Origin: Brevundimonas sp. 357
GTDB lineage: Bacteria > Pseudomonadota > Alphaproteobacteria > Caulobacterales > Caulobacteraceae
Direction: 5' to 3'
Length of the DNA stretch: 64,000 bases
Assembly: GCF_003938605.1 (NCBI RefSeq)
Contig: NZ_RHWX01000008.1
Span: forward strand, 104,620-168,619
This document shows, piece by piece, positions 38,106 through 48,532 of this stretch (its first letter is position 1; each line of letters begins with the position of its first letter). The translations under genes and the position numbers were made by a program. The notes beneath the pieces are model-generated. The model ran no database searches, had not been told where the DNA came from, and saw nothing but the letters and a program-made list of their open reading frames with translations.

Positions 38106-39569
38106 GTGGATGATCCAGCCCGTATGCGTTCGCACGTCACAGCCACCCGTCCCCGTTACGGCGTCATGGACGTCGTGGCCCTGCTGTTCCGCGAACTGTT
38201 GCTGATGATCCTCATCTTTGCCGTGATCTTCGGAATCGGCGCCGCTGTCGTGATGACGATGAAGAAGACCTACACCGCCGGCGCCAGCCTGTTCGTCGGG
38301 GTAGGGCAGGAGTACGTCTATCAGCCGCGTGTCGGCATGGGCGAACGCGCCATGCCGCCGTCGGCTGCCGAGGTGGCCCAGTCCGAAGCCGCCATACTGA
38401 ACAGCCTAGAAGTCAAACGCCGGGTTGTGCGCGCCCTAGGCGTCGAAAGCTTCCAGGAACCGGGCGCGCCGGCGCCTGCGGACCCGACCCGCCAGGAGGC
38501 CGCCGCCGTGCGCGCCGTCGCCGCCGGACTGGGCGTCGAGGTGACGCCGCTGAGCCCGGTCATCGGCCTGAGCTACAAGAGCGATGACCCGGCCAAGTCG
38601 GCGCGCATCCTGAACACGGTCATCGACCAGTATCTGACCTATCGTCGCGAGGTCTTCCAGGACCGCGCCACGGCTGCGATCCGCACGCAGCGTCAGACGT
38701 TCGAGGATGAGCTGGGCGACGCCGACCGCGCCTATGAAGAGTTCCTGCGCACGAATAACATCGGCGACTTCGCTACGGCCAAGTCGACTATCGCCAACAG
38801 CTATCAATCCGTCTTCACAGAGCGCATGGGCGTGCAAGCTCAGTTGCAGCAGGCTTCGCAGCGTCTGGCGACCCTGGTCGGTCAAATGTCGCGGACGCCG
38901 GCGGAGGTGGCCTTGCACCAGGATCTGAACGTGTCGGCTCAGGACCAGATTCTGCAACTGCGCACCGAGCGCGAGAGCCTGTTGGCGCGCTATCAACCAG
39001 ACGCTCAGCCTGTGCGTGAAATCGATTCCAAGATCGCTCAGATGCAGGCCTATGTGGGCACCGGCACGGCCGTGGGCGCCAAGGAGGTTCGCACCGGTCC
39101 GAACCCGGTCTGGATCGAGCTGGAGACGACCCGTATCAACGCTCAGGCTGACCGTGATTCCCTGGCGGCGCGCTTGGCTGTGCTTGATCGTCAGTTGTCG
39201 GACCTGCGCTCGCGCCAGACCCGCCTGACGGAGCTGGAATCGCGCAACTCGACCCTGGCGGGCAACCGTGAGGTGCTGACGGCCTCGATCCGCGAGTTCC
39301 AGCAACGCGAGACCCAGAGCCGCGCCGACAACGAATTAGTCAAGGCGGGCGCCGACAACGTCACCGTTATCGAGCGCGCCCAGCCGCCGTCGAAGGGCAA
39401 GAGCATGCGGATGCCGCTGATGGTCGCCGTGCTGCTTTTCGCGGGTTTCACCGCTCTGTGCGTCGGTTTGCTGCGGGTCTTCCTGCGCCCGGGGTTCGCC
39501 ATGCCGTCGACCCTGAGCCGCACCCTGCACGCGCCGGTCCTGGCGGTCGCGCCCGCCAAAGGCGCCTGA
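38106..39569 (+). CDS. hfsA: chain-length / export co-polymerase, HfsA-like (Wzz/GumC type)
   Basis: 487 residues with a membrane helix near residues 29-52 and a second near 455-476. Between them is a long periplasmic coiled-coil region (residues about 180-430, with RTQRQTFEDELGDADRAYEEFL). It lacks a kinase domain; HfsB follows 86 bases later and supplies the ATPase-like part. It would span the inner membrane and periplasm and connect with HfsD. GTG at 38106 is the first good start. Part of a probable holdfast locus. Confidence 0.75.
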   Translation: MDDPARMRSHVTATRPRYGVMDVVALLFRELLLMILIFAVIFGIGAAVVMTMKKTYTAGASLFVGVGQEYVYQPRVGMGERAMPPSAAEVAQSEAAILNSLEVKRRVVRALGVESFQEPGAPAPADPTRQEAAAVRAVAAGLGVEVTPLSPVIGLSYKSDDPAKSARILNTVIDQYLTYRREVFQDRATAAIRTQRQTFEDELGDADRAYEEFLRTNNIGDFATAKSTIANSYQSVFTERMGVQAQLQQASQRLATLVGQMSRTPAEVALHQDLNVSAQDQILQLRTERESLLARYQPDAQPVREIDSKIAQMQAYVGTGTAVGAKEVRTGPNPVWIELETTRINAQADRDSLAARLAVLDRQLSDLRSRQTRLTELESRNSTLAGNREVLTASIREFQQRETQSRADNELVKAGADNVTVIERAQPPSKGKSMRMPLMVAVLLFAGFTALCVGLLRVFLRPGFAMPSTLSRTLHAPVLAVAPAKGA

Positions 39570-39655
39570 TCCGTTCCATGACGCCGTCATGCCGCAGAAA
39601 CCGACGGTTGTGTCGTGCTAGGCTGTTCCAAATGGCGCGCGCGTAAACGATTCGC

Positions 39656-40357
39656 ATGGTCGATCTGACGACAGAGATGGCTGGTCTGTGGGCCGCGCTG
39701 GGGCCAGCGCCGGCGCATCGCGGGCGCGTCATTCTTTTCGCCGCCGCGACCTCGGGCGAGGGCGTGTCGACGGTAGCGCGCGAGTTCGCCCGCATGGCCG
39801 CCGTACGCGGACGCCGACCGGTCTGGCTGATCGACGGGGATTTGCCGCAACAAGGCCAGATGGAGCAGATCGCTGCTGAACCGGATCGGTTCGGACGGTT
39901 GGGACCGTCGGTGCAGGCCTCGCCGGACGGATCGGCTTTCTATGCTGTTTCGCCGCCCTTGCGCGGACGCGACGGCAAGCCCGCCGCTCCGGGACGCATC
40001 CTGACGGCCAAGGCCTGCCTGGGCGGACGGCTGTATGTCACCCGCTTCCATGTGGAGCTGCTGCGCGCGGGCCAGCGCGTCGAGGCGGTGGACGATCCTC
40101 GCTATTGGACCCGGCTGCGCGCCCATGCCGATACGGTGGTGATCGACGCACCGGCGGCGGATCGCAGCGACATGGCCCTGACCCTGGCGCCGCTGGTCGA
40201 TTCCACGGTGATGGTGGTCGCGGCCGACAGCACGGGCGCCGCCGCGCCCGCCGCCCTGCGTGAAGAGATCGACGCCGCCGGCGGTCGGGTCGCTGGTCTG
40301 GTGATGAACCGCTCGACCTGGAGTCCGCCCAAGCTGCTGAAGCGGTTCTTCAGCTAG
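39656..40357 (+). CDS. hfsB: HfsB-like pseudo-BY-kinase
   Basis: 233 residues. The Wzc-kinase-like Rossmann fold is recognisable (VILFAAATSGEGVSTVAREFARMAA), but the Walker A has GEGVST where GEGKST is expected, so the catalytic lysine is a valine. There is also no C-terminal tyrosine cluster. A WLIDGD segment stands at the Walker B position. It is downstream of hfsA and overlaps the convergent glycosyltransferase by 8 bases. Probably a structural or regulatory partner of HfsA rather than a kinase. Confidence 0.7.
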   Translation: MVDLTTEMAGLWAALGPAPAHRGRVILFAAATSGEGVSTVAREFARMAAVRGRRPVWLIDGDLPQQGQMEQIAAEPDRFGRLGPSVQASPDGSAFYAVSPPLRGRDGKPAAPGRILTAKACLGGRLYVTRFHVELLRAGQRVEAVDDPRYWTRLRAHADTVVIDAPAADRSDMALTLAPLVDSTVMVVAADSTGAAAPAALREEIDAAGGRVAGLVMNRSTWSPPKLLKRFFS

Positions 40358-41303
40358 AGGCTCGTTGGCGGTTCAGGCGGTCCAGTTCTCTCTGGCCGTA
40401 GAAGCGCGGCTCGAAACTTTTCATCCACAGCACCTTGCCCAGGCCGCGCGCGGCGCGGTCGGCCATCTGGGCGCGGCTGTCGCGGCCCAGCAGCGTCAGG
40501 ACCAGGGCTGCTGCGCCCCACACCAGCGTCTGGGCGACGCCGATGATCATCCAGCGGCCGACGTTCAGCCCGTCGCGCGCTTCGGCCGCCGTCTGACTGG
40601 GGCCCTGACCATAGGCGAAAGCGCGGGTCAGGGCGTAGCGCAGGGTCGCCCGGTGCGGAGGTGCAAACTCCTCGACCCAGGCGTCCGCCGCCCAGCCGAA
40701 TCGTCCGCCGCGCGCCTTCAGCGCCGCGAACAGGACATCGTCCTCGCCGCCGATTTGATCCGATCCGACATGGAAGGGCGCATCACCGGGCAGGGCCGTC
40801 GCGCGCACCAGAAGGGCGTTGCCGCAGCCGTAGGGCTCTTCGATCTGTTGGTCGTGCTCAGGCCCTTCGCGGCCGAAGAACCGCTCGAGATACGGCGACG
40901 CCCAGCCGGTTCCGTCAGGAACGCGGCCCTGGATCGGACCGAAGACGGCGTCGGCGCCGGTCGCGGCCTGTCCGCGCAACAGGGCGGCCAGCCAACCGGA
41001 ACTGGCCGCCTCATCGTCGTCCAGAAAGGCGATCAGCGGCGCCTGGGTCGCGGTCAGGCCCGTGTTGCGGGCGGTGGCCACGCCCGGACGCGGCGCATGG
41101 GTCCAGATCAGGGGAACTGGCGATTCCGACGTCAGCGCCTCGACTGTCTTGCGGGCGCTGGCTTCAGGGTCGTTGTCGGCGACAATGATTTCGCGCAGGC
41201 GACCTTCAGCGCCTTGCTGGGCGAAGATGGAGCGCAAGGCGCGGGTCAGCTCATCGGGGCGACGCAGGGTAGGGATGACGACGGCGACATCGGGCGCGCT
41301 CAT
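40350..41303 (-). CDS. glycosyltransferase family 2, membrane-associated
   Basis: 317 residues with a GT2 domain: VAVVIPTLRRPDELTRALRSI, REIIVADND (DxD-like) and LIAFLDDDE, then a C-terminal hydrophobic helix (GRWMIIGVAQTLVWGAAALVLTLL). It transfers a sugar to a lipid-linked repeat unit. Last of the four-gene minus-strand run hfsE-hfsF-GT-GT. Occupies the place where Caulobacter has the deacetylase hfsH, so the holdfast chemistry could differ. Confidence 0.8.
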   Translation of the reverse strand: MSAPDVAVVIPTLRRPDELTRALRSIFAQQGAEGRLREIIVADNDPEASARKTVEALTSESPVPLIWTHAPRPGVATARNTGLTATQAPLIAFLDDDEAASSGWLAALLRGQAATGADAVFGPIQGRVPDGTGWASPYLERFFGREGPEHDQQIEEPYGCGNALLVRATALPGDAPFHVGSDQIGGEDDVLFAALKARGGRFGWAADAWVEEFAPPHRATLRYALTRAFAYGQGPSQTAAEARDGLNVGRWMIIGVAQTLVWGAAALVLTLLGRDSRAQMADRAARGLGKVLWMKSFEPRFYGQRELDRLNRQRASS

Positions 41304-42232
41304 ATCGCCTCCGCATACAAGGCGGCGCGGTACAGGCGCAGGCTGAAACCACGCAGGGCGGGCGGCAGCAGGCCGAGACGCGCGACCTGCTTGAACAGGG
41401 GGCGGATCATACGCAGTCCGGGCACGGCCTTCAGCTTCTTCGCCACGCGATAGCTGGGATAGGCGGCGACGAAATCAGGGTGTCGGGCGGCGACGCGGGC
41501 GAAGTTGGGCGCTGACTGCTCATATTTGGCGGTCAGGGCCTCGACCGTGTCCAGGCCCATGTGGGTGGCTGGATTGTCGATGTGTACGACCGGGAATCGG
41601 CGCGAGACGCGCATGGCCCATTCCACGTCTTCCCAGCCCCAACCGCTGAACCCGGCGTCGAAGCTTTCGGTGTCGAAGACGTCGCGGCGCACCAGTAGAT
41701 TGGAGGTGAAGACGTATTTCTCAGGTTGCAGCGTGCGCTGATCGGCGGAAATGCAGTCGGACCGGGCGGCCATCTGGCGGTGGACGGCGTAACGCGTGTC
41801 GGTCGGCGCCTGGAGCAGGGAGAAGCCGCCGAAGGCTACGGCGGGATTGTCGTTCACCGCCAGATCGACCCAGTCGGCCAGGAAACGCGCATGGTCGGGG
41901 CGCATGTCGCTGTCGAGGAACAACAGGAAGCGGCCGCGGGCCTCCTGGGCCAGGCGGTTGCGGCCTTTGGACCGTCCTTCGTTGGCGCCCAGCGTGATCA
42001 GCCGGGCGGGCAGGGACAGGGCGTCGATCAGGGCGGTTAGGCGCGCTGTCAGGGCTGGGTCCGCCGTGCCGTCGTCCAGCACGATCAACTCGGCGCGGCC
42101 GCCGACGCCTTGCGCCTCGCGGTCCAGCATGCACAGCAGGTCCGATGGATCATCACGGAGGAAGGGCATCAACACGGACAGCGTGGGGCGGGCGTCGCCA
42201 CATGCCGCGTTGTCGTGGATCACGACGCTCAT
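41300..42232 (-). CDS. hfsG: glycosyltransferase family 2, HfsG-like
   Basis: 310 residues with GT2 motifs LSVLMPFLRDDP, AELIVLDDGTADPAL, LLFLDSDMRPDHARF and the C-terminal galactosyltransferase-like GWGWEDVEWAMRVSRR. The ATG overlaps the stop of hfsF by 4 bases (ATGA), and its stop overlaps the next GT gene the same way. The name hfsG is given because it follows hfsE-hfsF as in Caulobacter; the exact sugar is unknown. Confidence 0.65.
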   Translation of the reverse strand: MSVVIHDNAACGDARPTLSVLMPFLRDDPSDLLCMLDREAQGVGGRAELIVLDDGTADPALTARLTALIDALSLPARLITLGANEGRSKGRNRLAQEARGRFLLFLDSDMRPDHARFLADWVDLAVNDNPAVAFGGFSLLQAPTDTRYAVHRQMAARSDCISADQRTLQPEKYVFTSNLLVRRDVFDTESFDAGFSGWGWEDVEWAMRVSRRFPVVHIDNPATHMGLDTVEALTAKYEQSAPNFARVAARHPDFVAAYPSYRVAKKLKAVPGLRMIRPLFKQVARLGLLPPALRGFSLRLYRAALYAEAI

Positions 42233-43680
42233 GCCGCAGCTCTCCGCGCCTGCAGAAAGCCGCGCAGACGGCGCAGCAGGTCGCGCACCCCGCCTGCGTT
42301 CAGGGCGAAGGCGGCGGCGCCATAGACGACGGCGCCGACCCCGGCGTCCAGCAGCAACTCAGGGAAGCCCCCAATCGGGGGCAGCAGAAGCACCACGCCT
42401 GCCATGGCGGCGGCCGCGAGACCGCATCGCGCCAGCGCGTTCCAAGGCACGGGCAGGGGCAGGATGCGCCGTCCGATAGCCATGGAGGCCATCAGGCCTA
42501 AAGCGAAGCTGATCGCTGTCGCCCAGGCCGCCCCCATGACGCCGAAACGCGGGATCAGCAGGATGTTCAGGATGACGTTGCTCCCCGCCGGGATACTCAT
42601 GGCCAGCAACAGCCAGCCCGTGCGGCGGCCCAGTGTGAAGGCCTGTCCGAAGTAATAGGTCGTCATGCCCGACAGGAAGGCGCCCAGCGCCACCCACGGC
42701 GTAACCGAGGCGGCGACGGTGCGCAGGTCTTCGCCGATCATGAACTCGGCCAGCGGCCGCGCGACCAGGGCCACGCCCACGGCGGCGGGCAGGCCGATCA
42801 GCACCAGGGTCGAGGCCTGCTCGCGCGCAGCGGCCTGAAGATCCTCGCGCCCGCCGCGCTCCAGCGCCATGACCAGAGCTGGAGCGCCCGCTGCGCCCAG
42901 CCACACGAACATGACGTCCAGCGTCCGGTTAGCGATGCTGTAGGCCGCGTGATAGGCGCCGACCGCCGCTTCGTTCATGAACAGGGCCAGCAGGAAGCGG
43001 TCCGTCGAGGCCAGCACCACGGTCAGCCCCAGGCCGACGGCGATGGGATAGCCATAGACGGCGTAGGCTTTCAGCCGTTGACGATCCAGCCGCCCGCGCC
43101 GGGCTTCGCGCAGTTCGGCGGGCAGGACGAAGGGCAAGGCGACCAGCGGGGCCAGCAGCATCCCGGCCAGCGGCGCCTCGGCCCGCATCCCCAGCAGGGC
43201 CAGGCCGACGCCGAAGGCCAGCCCCGCGATCGCGCTCCAGATGTCGATGGCGGCGGCGGGGCCGACCTCGCCCGCGGCGCGGAACCGCTCCTGCGCCAGC
43301 TTCAGGAAGCAGCGTACGGGTATCCCCGCCAGCGCTACGGCCAGCGGCAGGCGGAAGTTGTCCTGCATGGGCCACAGCCACACCAGCAGGCCGGCGACCG
43401 GCACGAAGACGGCGGTGATCAGGAAGGCCGCGCGATACAGGCTGGCGAAATGCCCGGCCATCTGCGCCTCGTCGGACTGGGCCGCCCAGAAGCGGGCCAT
43501 CGAGGCCTCAAGCCAGCTGAACGTCGCCACATGGGCCAGCGTCAGCACCGCATAGGCCAGCGCATAGCGACCGAAATCCTCGGGCGACAGCAGGCGCGTG
43601 AAGATGATGATGGTCAGAAACCCGACCACGCCCTGCACGATATTGGCCGGCAGGTAGCCGAACACCCCCCGCCAGAACAT
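42229..43680 (-). CDS. hfsF: polysaccharide flippase, HfsF-like (Wzx/MATE-type)
   Basis: 483 residues with about fourteen membrane segments and an N-terminal GYLPANIVQGVVGFLTIIIF typical of PST-type flippases. It would turn the lipid-linked repeat unit across the inner membrane. Start ATG at 43680 shares one base with the hfsE stop (TGATG). A longer open frame upstream to 43737 overlaps hfsE and is not needed. Confidence 0.78.
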   Translation of the reverse strand: MFWRGVFGYLPANIVQGVVGFLTIIIFTRLLSPEDFGRYALAYAVLTLAHVATFSWLEASMARFWAAQSDEAQMAGHFASLYRAAFLITAVFVPVAGLLVWLWPMQDNFRLPLAVALAGIPVRCFLKLAQERFRAAGEVGPAAAIDIWSAIAGLAFGVGLALLGMRAEAPLAGMLLAPLVALPFVLPAELREARRGRLDRQRLKAYAVYGYPIAVGLGLTVVLASTDRFLLALFMNEAAVGAYHAAYSIANRTLDVMFVWLGAAGAPALVMALERGGREDLQAAAREQASTLVLIGLPAAVGVALVARPLAEFMIGEDLRTVAASVTPWVALGAFLSGMTTYYFGQAFTLGRRTGWLLLAMSIPAGSNVILNILLIPRFGVMGAAWATAISFALGLMASMAIGRRILPLPVPWNALARCGLAAAAMAGVVLLLPPIGGFPELLLDAGVGAVVYGAAAFALNAGGVRDLLRRLRGFLQARRAAA

Positions 43681-45239
43681 CAGCGCACGGCCATCCGGTC
43701 GCCCAGCAGCACGGGAACAGTCACGGCGATGATCCACAGATCCAGCCAGAAGGACTGGCGCTCTATGTATTCGATGTCGAGCTGAACCCGGTCGCGCACT
43801 TCATCCGCCGTATGCAGCGGCCCGCGCGAACCCTTGATGGCGGCCCAGCCGGTCATGCCGGGCTTGATGCGGTGGCGGTGGGCGTATTCAGCGACCAGAC
43901 GCGCCGACTCGGCGCCGCCGGTCTTCATGCCGATGGCGTGCGGGCGCGGCCCGACCAGCGACATCTCGCCGCACAGAACGTTCACCAACTGCGGCAGTTC
44001 GTCCAGGCTGGTGGCGCGCAGGAATTTGCCCAGGCGCGTCACTCGGTCGTCGCCGGCGGTCACCTGACGGCTGGCGGTGGCGTCGGAGGCTTCCTGGCGC
44101 ATGGTGCGGAACTTCCACACCACGATCTCCTCCTGATTGAAGCCGTGGCGGCGCTGGCGGAACAGGGCCGGCCCTTTGCTGTCCATCCGCACGGCCAGGC
44201 CGATCAGGAACAGCGCAGGGCTGAGCACGACCAGCGCCAGGGCCGACAGGATGATGTCCAGGATGCGCTTGTTGAACGCGCGCCGCTCGCCGTCCACCGC
44301 GCCGCTCAGCAGGGGCAGGGAGGAGGAGGCCAGCTTTTCCAGCGCCTCATTGCGCTGGGCCGCCCCCTTGGGGTCGACCAGAAGCGTCAGCGGGATGGGC
44401 AGGACTTCCAGCCGGCGCGTTAGGGCGCGAACCCGCTCTTCGGCCTTGGGATCGATGGCCAGGATGACGCGGTCGATATAGGGCGTCAGTCGATGGTCCA
44501 GCAGGGCGTCGGCGCCGCCCAGAACCGGTACGCCGGCCAGGGCGTCGGGCGTGCGGGCCAGGCGGTCGTCGAACACGCCCAGAATGTTCAGGTCGCGCCG
44601 GTCCAGCGCCTCGCGGATCAGCGATTCGGCGTGACGGGTGGCGCCGACCACGACGACGTTGGGCGTCAGATCGCCCCGGCTGCGCCATTGGGCCACCAGC
44701 ATCCGCCAGATGCTGTGCAGGCCGGTCAGCAGCACCGCTGAGGCGATCGCCCACCAGCCGTACTCGGCCAGCGGCGTCTCGCCGTTGGGCAGGGCCAGGC
44801 CCAGCAGGCAGGCGAAGGCGCCGCCCAGGCCCGCCACGGCGGCGACCCCGGCCAGATGGCGCGCGGGCGCCCGGCTATTGTCAAAACGATACAGGCCCAG
44901 TGATCGCATCAGGCCCAGGGTCATCAGCGCGCCGATCAGAATGGGCGCGGCTTCGAACAGGGTGACCTGCGCCAGTCCGCCGGCGTTCATGCGGCCGATC
45001 GCCACAAGGCAGAGGAAGCTCGACGCGACGATGTCGGCGCCGCGGAAGTAGAAGACGCGCCGCCGCGCGGCCGCGCGCTGACGGGTGTTCAGCCATACGT
45101 CCGGCCGCAAGGGCCCGCGCCGAGCCCGGCCCGCACGCCCTGTCTCCACTGTCGGCGCGCGCGATTCGACCCGCGCCGCGCGATTCGCGCGCGCGCCTTC
45201 GGTCGCGGAGCCTAGAGCGTCAGCAGGGGTGATAGCCAA
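43680..45239 (-). CDS. hfsE: undecaprenyl-phosphate sugar phosphotransferase, HfsE-like
   Basis: Initiates polysaccharide synthesis by moving sugar-1-phosphate to undecaprenyl phosphate. About 519 residues: four N-terminal membrane segments, a CoA-binding-like domain ([13 protein letters not shown]), and the bacterial sugar-transferase domain with [36 protein letters not shown] and SLVGPRPHA. The start is uncertain: TTG at 45239 is assumed; a GTG at 45293 is also open. First gene of the hfsE-hfsF-GT-GT run. Confidence 0.78.
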   Translation of the reverse strand: MAITPADALGSATEGARANRAARVESRAPTVETGRAGRARRGPLRPDVWLNTRQRAAARRRVFYFRGADIVASSFLCLVAIGRMNAGGLAQVTLFEAAPILIGALMTLGLMRSLGLYRFDNSRAPARHLAGVAAVAGLGGAFACLLGLALPNGETPLAEYGWWAIASAVLLTGLHSIWRMLVAQWRSRGDLTPNVVVVGATRHAESLIREALDRRDLNILGVFDDRLARTPDALAGVPVLGGADALLDHRLTPYIDRVILAIDPKAEERVRALTRRLEVLPIPLTLLVDPKGAAQRNEALEKLASSSLPLLSGAVDGERRAFNKRILDIILSALALVVLSPALFLIGLAVRMDSKGPALFRQRRHGFNQEEIVVWKFRTMRQEASDATASRQVTAGDDRVTRLGKFLRATSLDELPQLVNVLCGEMSLVGPRPHAIGMKTGGAESARLVAEYAHRHRIKPGMTGWAAIKGSRGPLHTADEVRDRVQLDIEYIERQSFWLDLWIIAVTVPVLLGDRMAVR

Positions 45240-45371
45240 GTCTTTTTCCCGATATCGAGCAAAATGAGGTGCGAACCCCGTGTCACATGCCACTCTTATG
45301 CCGGGTTAACACAAAGGGCGTCAGTTCCGCATTGCGAAGCGTCGCGCGACTCGCTATCCACGCGGCCTGCT

Positions 45372-45463
45372 GGAGACGTGGCCGAGTGGCTGAAGGCAAC
45401 GGTTTGCTAAATCGTCGTACCCTGTAAGGGGTACCGAGGGTTCGAATCCCTCCGTCTCCGCCA
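45372..45463 (+). tRNA. tRNA-Ser (GCT)
   Basis: 92 bases with the long variable arm typical of serine tRNA; acceptor GGAGACG/CGTCTCC, encoded CCA, anticodon loop TTGCTAA gives GCT. Confidence 0.95.
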
Positions 45464-45487
45464 GAATTCTTTCCGAAAACTCAGACG

Positions 45488-45670
45488 TCAGTCGCGGCCT
45501 TCCGAAGGGACGGCGGCCTTGGCGTCGCTGGGGCGGCGCACGGCGACGCCGTGCTGGCGCAGGATGCGCCGGGCGACCTCGGGGGCGCCGATCATGGGCA
45601 GGGGCTGGCCGAAGTGTTCGCGCCACAACTGGTCCAGGCGAACTTCCTCCGGAGTGAGCAGGCGGGTCAT
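45488..45670 (-). CDS. small hypothetical protein
   Basis: 60 residues beginning MTRLLTPEEVRLDQLWREHFG, with AAGGA 8 bases before the ATG. The Arg/Gln/Pro-rich composition and stop position are coherent, so it is probably real. No family recognised. An alternative start 21 bases upstream exists. Confidence 0.5.
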   Translation of the reverse strand: MTRLLTPEEVRLDQLWREHFGQPLPMIGAPEVARRILRQHGVAVRRPSDAKAAVPSEGRD

Positions 45671-45869
45671 TGGCGAGTCCTTGTTACGCAAACGAGCAAC
45701 TTCTAGGCCATCTCGCCGCGGCCGAACGCAAACTCATGTAAGCTGAACCATATGTGAGGGAACCGGCGCGATCGGGGACTTCCTGGCCTGGCCTTCCCTT
45801 GCGTGATCTTGGCGCCGCCCGGCGCGCGGGTTAGGCGTGTGGTTCAACTTCTCAACGGGAGAGACGCAC

Positions 45870-46175
45870 ATGGCCGATCTGGCCCTCGCCACCGACAAGA
45901 TCCGCGCCGCCGTCGGCGAAAACTCGGGTCTGGGCAAGACCGTGAAGCTGGACTTCGGCGATGACGGCAAGATCTTCATCGACGGGGCCTCGGCTCCGAA
46001 CACCGTCAGCAACGACGACAAGCCGGCTGACGCCACCGTCTCGATCAAGTGGGACGACTTCGTCGCCCTGGCCGAAGGCCGCCTCGACCCGATGATGGCC
46101 TTCATGCAGGGCAAGCTGAAGATCGCGGGCGACATGATGATCGCCCAGAAGCTGGCGCCGCTGCTCAAGGGCTGA
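45870..46175 (+). CDS. SCP2 sterol-binding domain protein
   Basis: 101 residues; the SCP-2 fold is shown by the closing pattern [40 protein letters not shown], with its parts shared by sterol- and lipid-carrier proteins. It would bind acyl-CoA or similar lipids in the cytoplasm and sits next to an acyl-CoA dehydrogenase. GGGAG precedes ATG at 45870. A strong terminator follows. Confidence 0.88.
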   Translation: MADLALATDKIRAAVGENSGLGKTVKLDFGDDGKIFIDGASAPNTVSNDDKPADATVSIKWDDFVALAEGRLDPMMAFMQGKLKIAGDMMIAQKLAPLLKG

Positions 46176-46198
46176 GCGCGGGCTGAGGCTTGATGTTC

Positions 46199-46232
46199 AA
46201 CGGCGCGGCTCCGACGGGGCCGCGCCGTTTTC
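46199..46232 (+). terminator. terminator of the SCP2 gene
   Basis: CGGCGCGGC and GCCGCGCCG make a perfect 9-bp stem followed by TTTTC. Confidence 0.85.
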
Positions 46233-46251
46233 ATTTCGGGAGAGGCGTAAG

Positions 46252-47454
<1,203 letters not shown>

Positions 47455-47467
47455 GCTGTCGCTCAGC

Positions 47468-47668
47468 TCATAGCCCGTCGCTGGGCGGCCGCTTGTGATG
47501 ATGATGGGCGGAGGGCGAACTGAAGTCGCCGTCCACGATGTCGCCCAGATAGAGGTTGGGGCTGGCCTTGCTGGGCGGCTGCGGCGCGCGACCGAACAGC
47601 CAGTCCATGAAGCCGCGCTTGCGCGTGCGCGGGGATTCGGGGGAGGGAGGACGTTGCGGAGTCATCAT
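47468..47668 (-). CDS. small hypothetical protein
   Basis: 66 residues with MDWLFGRAPQPPSKASPNLYLGDIVDGDF and a His run (HHHH). AGGAGAG stands before the start. No family recognised. A weaker EcfG-like site is about 30 bases upstream (47695-47721), and the neighbouring sigma pseudogene suggests a stress link. Confidence 0.5.
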   Translation of the reverse strand: MMTPQRPPSPESPRTRKRGFMDWLFGRAPQPPSKASPNLYLGDIVDGDFSSPSAHHHHKRPPSDGL

Positions 47669-47694
47669 GACGGACTCTCCTGAGATCGGGAATT

Positions 47695-47721
47695 GAACCC
47701 CTTCGCCGGTTCCTCCGTTCC
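47695..47721 (-). promoter_or_regulatory. weak EcfG-like site ahead of the 66-residue gene
   Basis: Minus-strand GGAAC, 18 bases, GTTC; one base longer than the better sites near 51.1 kb. It overlaps the sigma pseudogene's stop. Low confidence. Confidence 0.3.
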
Positions 47722-47727
47722 CTCCGC

Positions 47728-48336
47728 TTAGCTGTCGTCATCCTCATTATTTTCTGCGCCGCCGAGCGGGAGTTCGTGCGCCAGCAGCAGGGCCAGGCGA
47801 CGCCGCGCGCGATTGACCCGGCTCTTGACCGTGCCTACGGCGCAACCGGCGATATCGGCCGCCTCCTGATAGGAAAGACCGGCGGCGCCGACCATGATGA
47901 TGGCCTCGCGGTGGTCGGGCGGCAGGGTGTTCAGGGCCTACTGAAGCGCCGTCAGTTCGGCGGTCCATCCCTGGTTGGCCTCGGAGGTCAGGCCGGCGGC
48001 GTGGCGGCCTTCTTCATCGGCCACTTCGCGTCGACGGCGGGCGGCGCCGGTGTACCAGCTGTTTCGCAGGATGGTGAACAGCCAGGCCCGCAGATTGCCC
48101 CGTCTCGAACCGCGCCCGGTGGGCCCAGGCCTTGACCAGGGTTTCCTGAACCAGGTCGTCCGCATCCGCCCGGTTGCGCGCCAGCGAAAAGGCGAAGGCT
48201 CTCAGCGCCGGTATCTGACAGGCCAGCATGGCGCGTAGTTGGCCCGGTCGGCCAGATCCGGCGCCCGTTCAAGCGGGGGCGGCGAGGGTGAGGGCTCGAT
48301 GGCGTTCGGCCCCTCTCGCATGCGAACTTCGGGCAT
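47728..48336 (-). pseudogene. degraded EcfG/SigT-type ECF sigma factor
   Basis: Recognisable sigma pieces lie in shifted frames. Region 2: IPALRAFAFSLARNRADADDLVQETL (frame of 48229). Then NLRAWLFTILRNSWYTGA and RRREVADEEGRHAAGL in another frame. After an in-frame TAG (47938-47940, at a position where CAG is expected) comes ALNTLPPDHREAIIMVGAAG and GCAVGTVKSRVNRARRRL. Two indels of opposite net effect, near 48230 and 48098, and the TAG break the gene. All pieces fit the general-stress ECF15 family. An N-terminal extension (APDLADRANYA) reads from about 48336. Assembly error cannot be excluded, but three lesions argue for decay. Confidence 0.78.
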
Positions 48337-48387
48337 GCGACGGGATCCTGAAAAACCTGCGCCGTTACGGCGACTTGATTGAATCAG

Positions 48388-48412
48388 AACGCCCTCTGAT
48401 CCTGACTGTTCC
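48388..48412 (-). promoter_or_regulatory. EcfG consensus promoter of the sigma pseudogene
   Basis: Minus-strand GGAAC, exactly 16 bases, then CGTT: a perfect match to the EcfG consensus. It lies about 50 bases upstream of the pseudogene's reading frame, so the gene was probably under general stress control by an intact EcfG elsewhere. Confidence 0.65.
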
Positions 48413-48532
48413 TCTGAAATAGGACCGTGAAGGCGCGCGGAGACGGGTTTCAATCACGCGGAACCGCCTCGTCTCAGGCTGCATTTCTACAGGGTGACCA
48501 CAGCGAACACTCTCCCAGGGGCAGGCGAGACC

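Noticed and set aside
48202..48336. Small Pro-rich frame as a NepR anti-sigma
   Set aside because: It lacks the NepR core and reads into the sigma sequence; better explained as the N-terminus of the same decayed sigma gene.
48461..48490. EcfG-like promoter for egtBD
   Set aside because: GGAAC is followed after 17 bases by CATT rather than CGTT or GTTC, so the -10 is not convincing.
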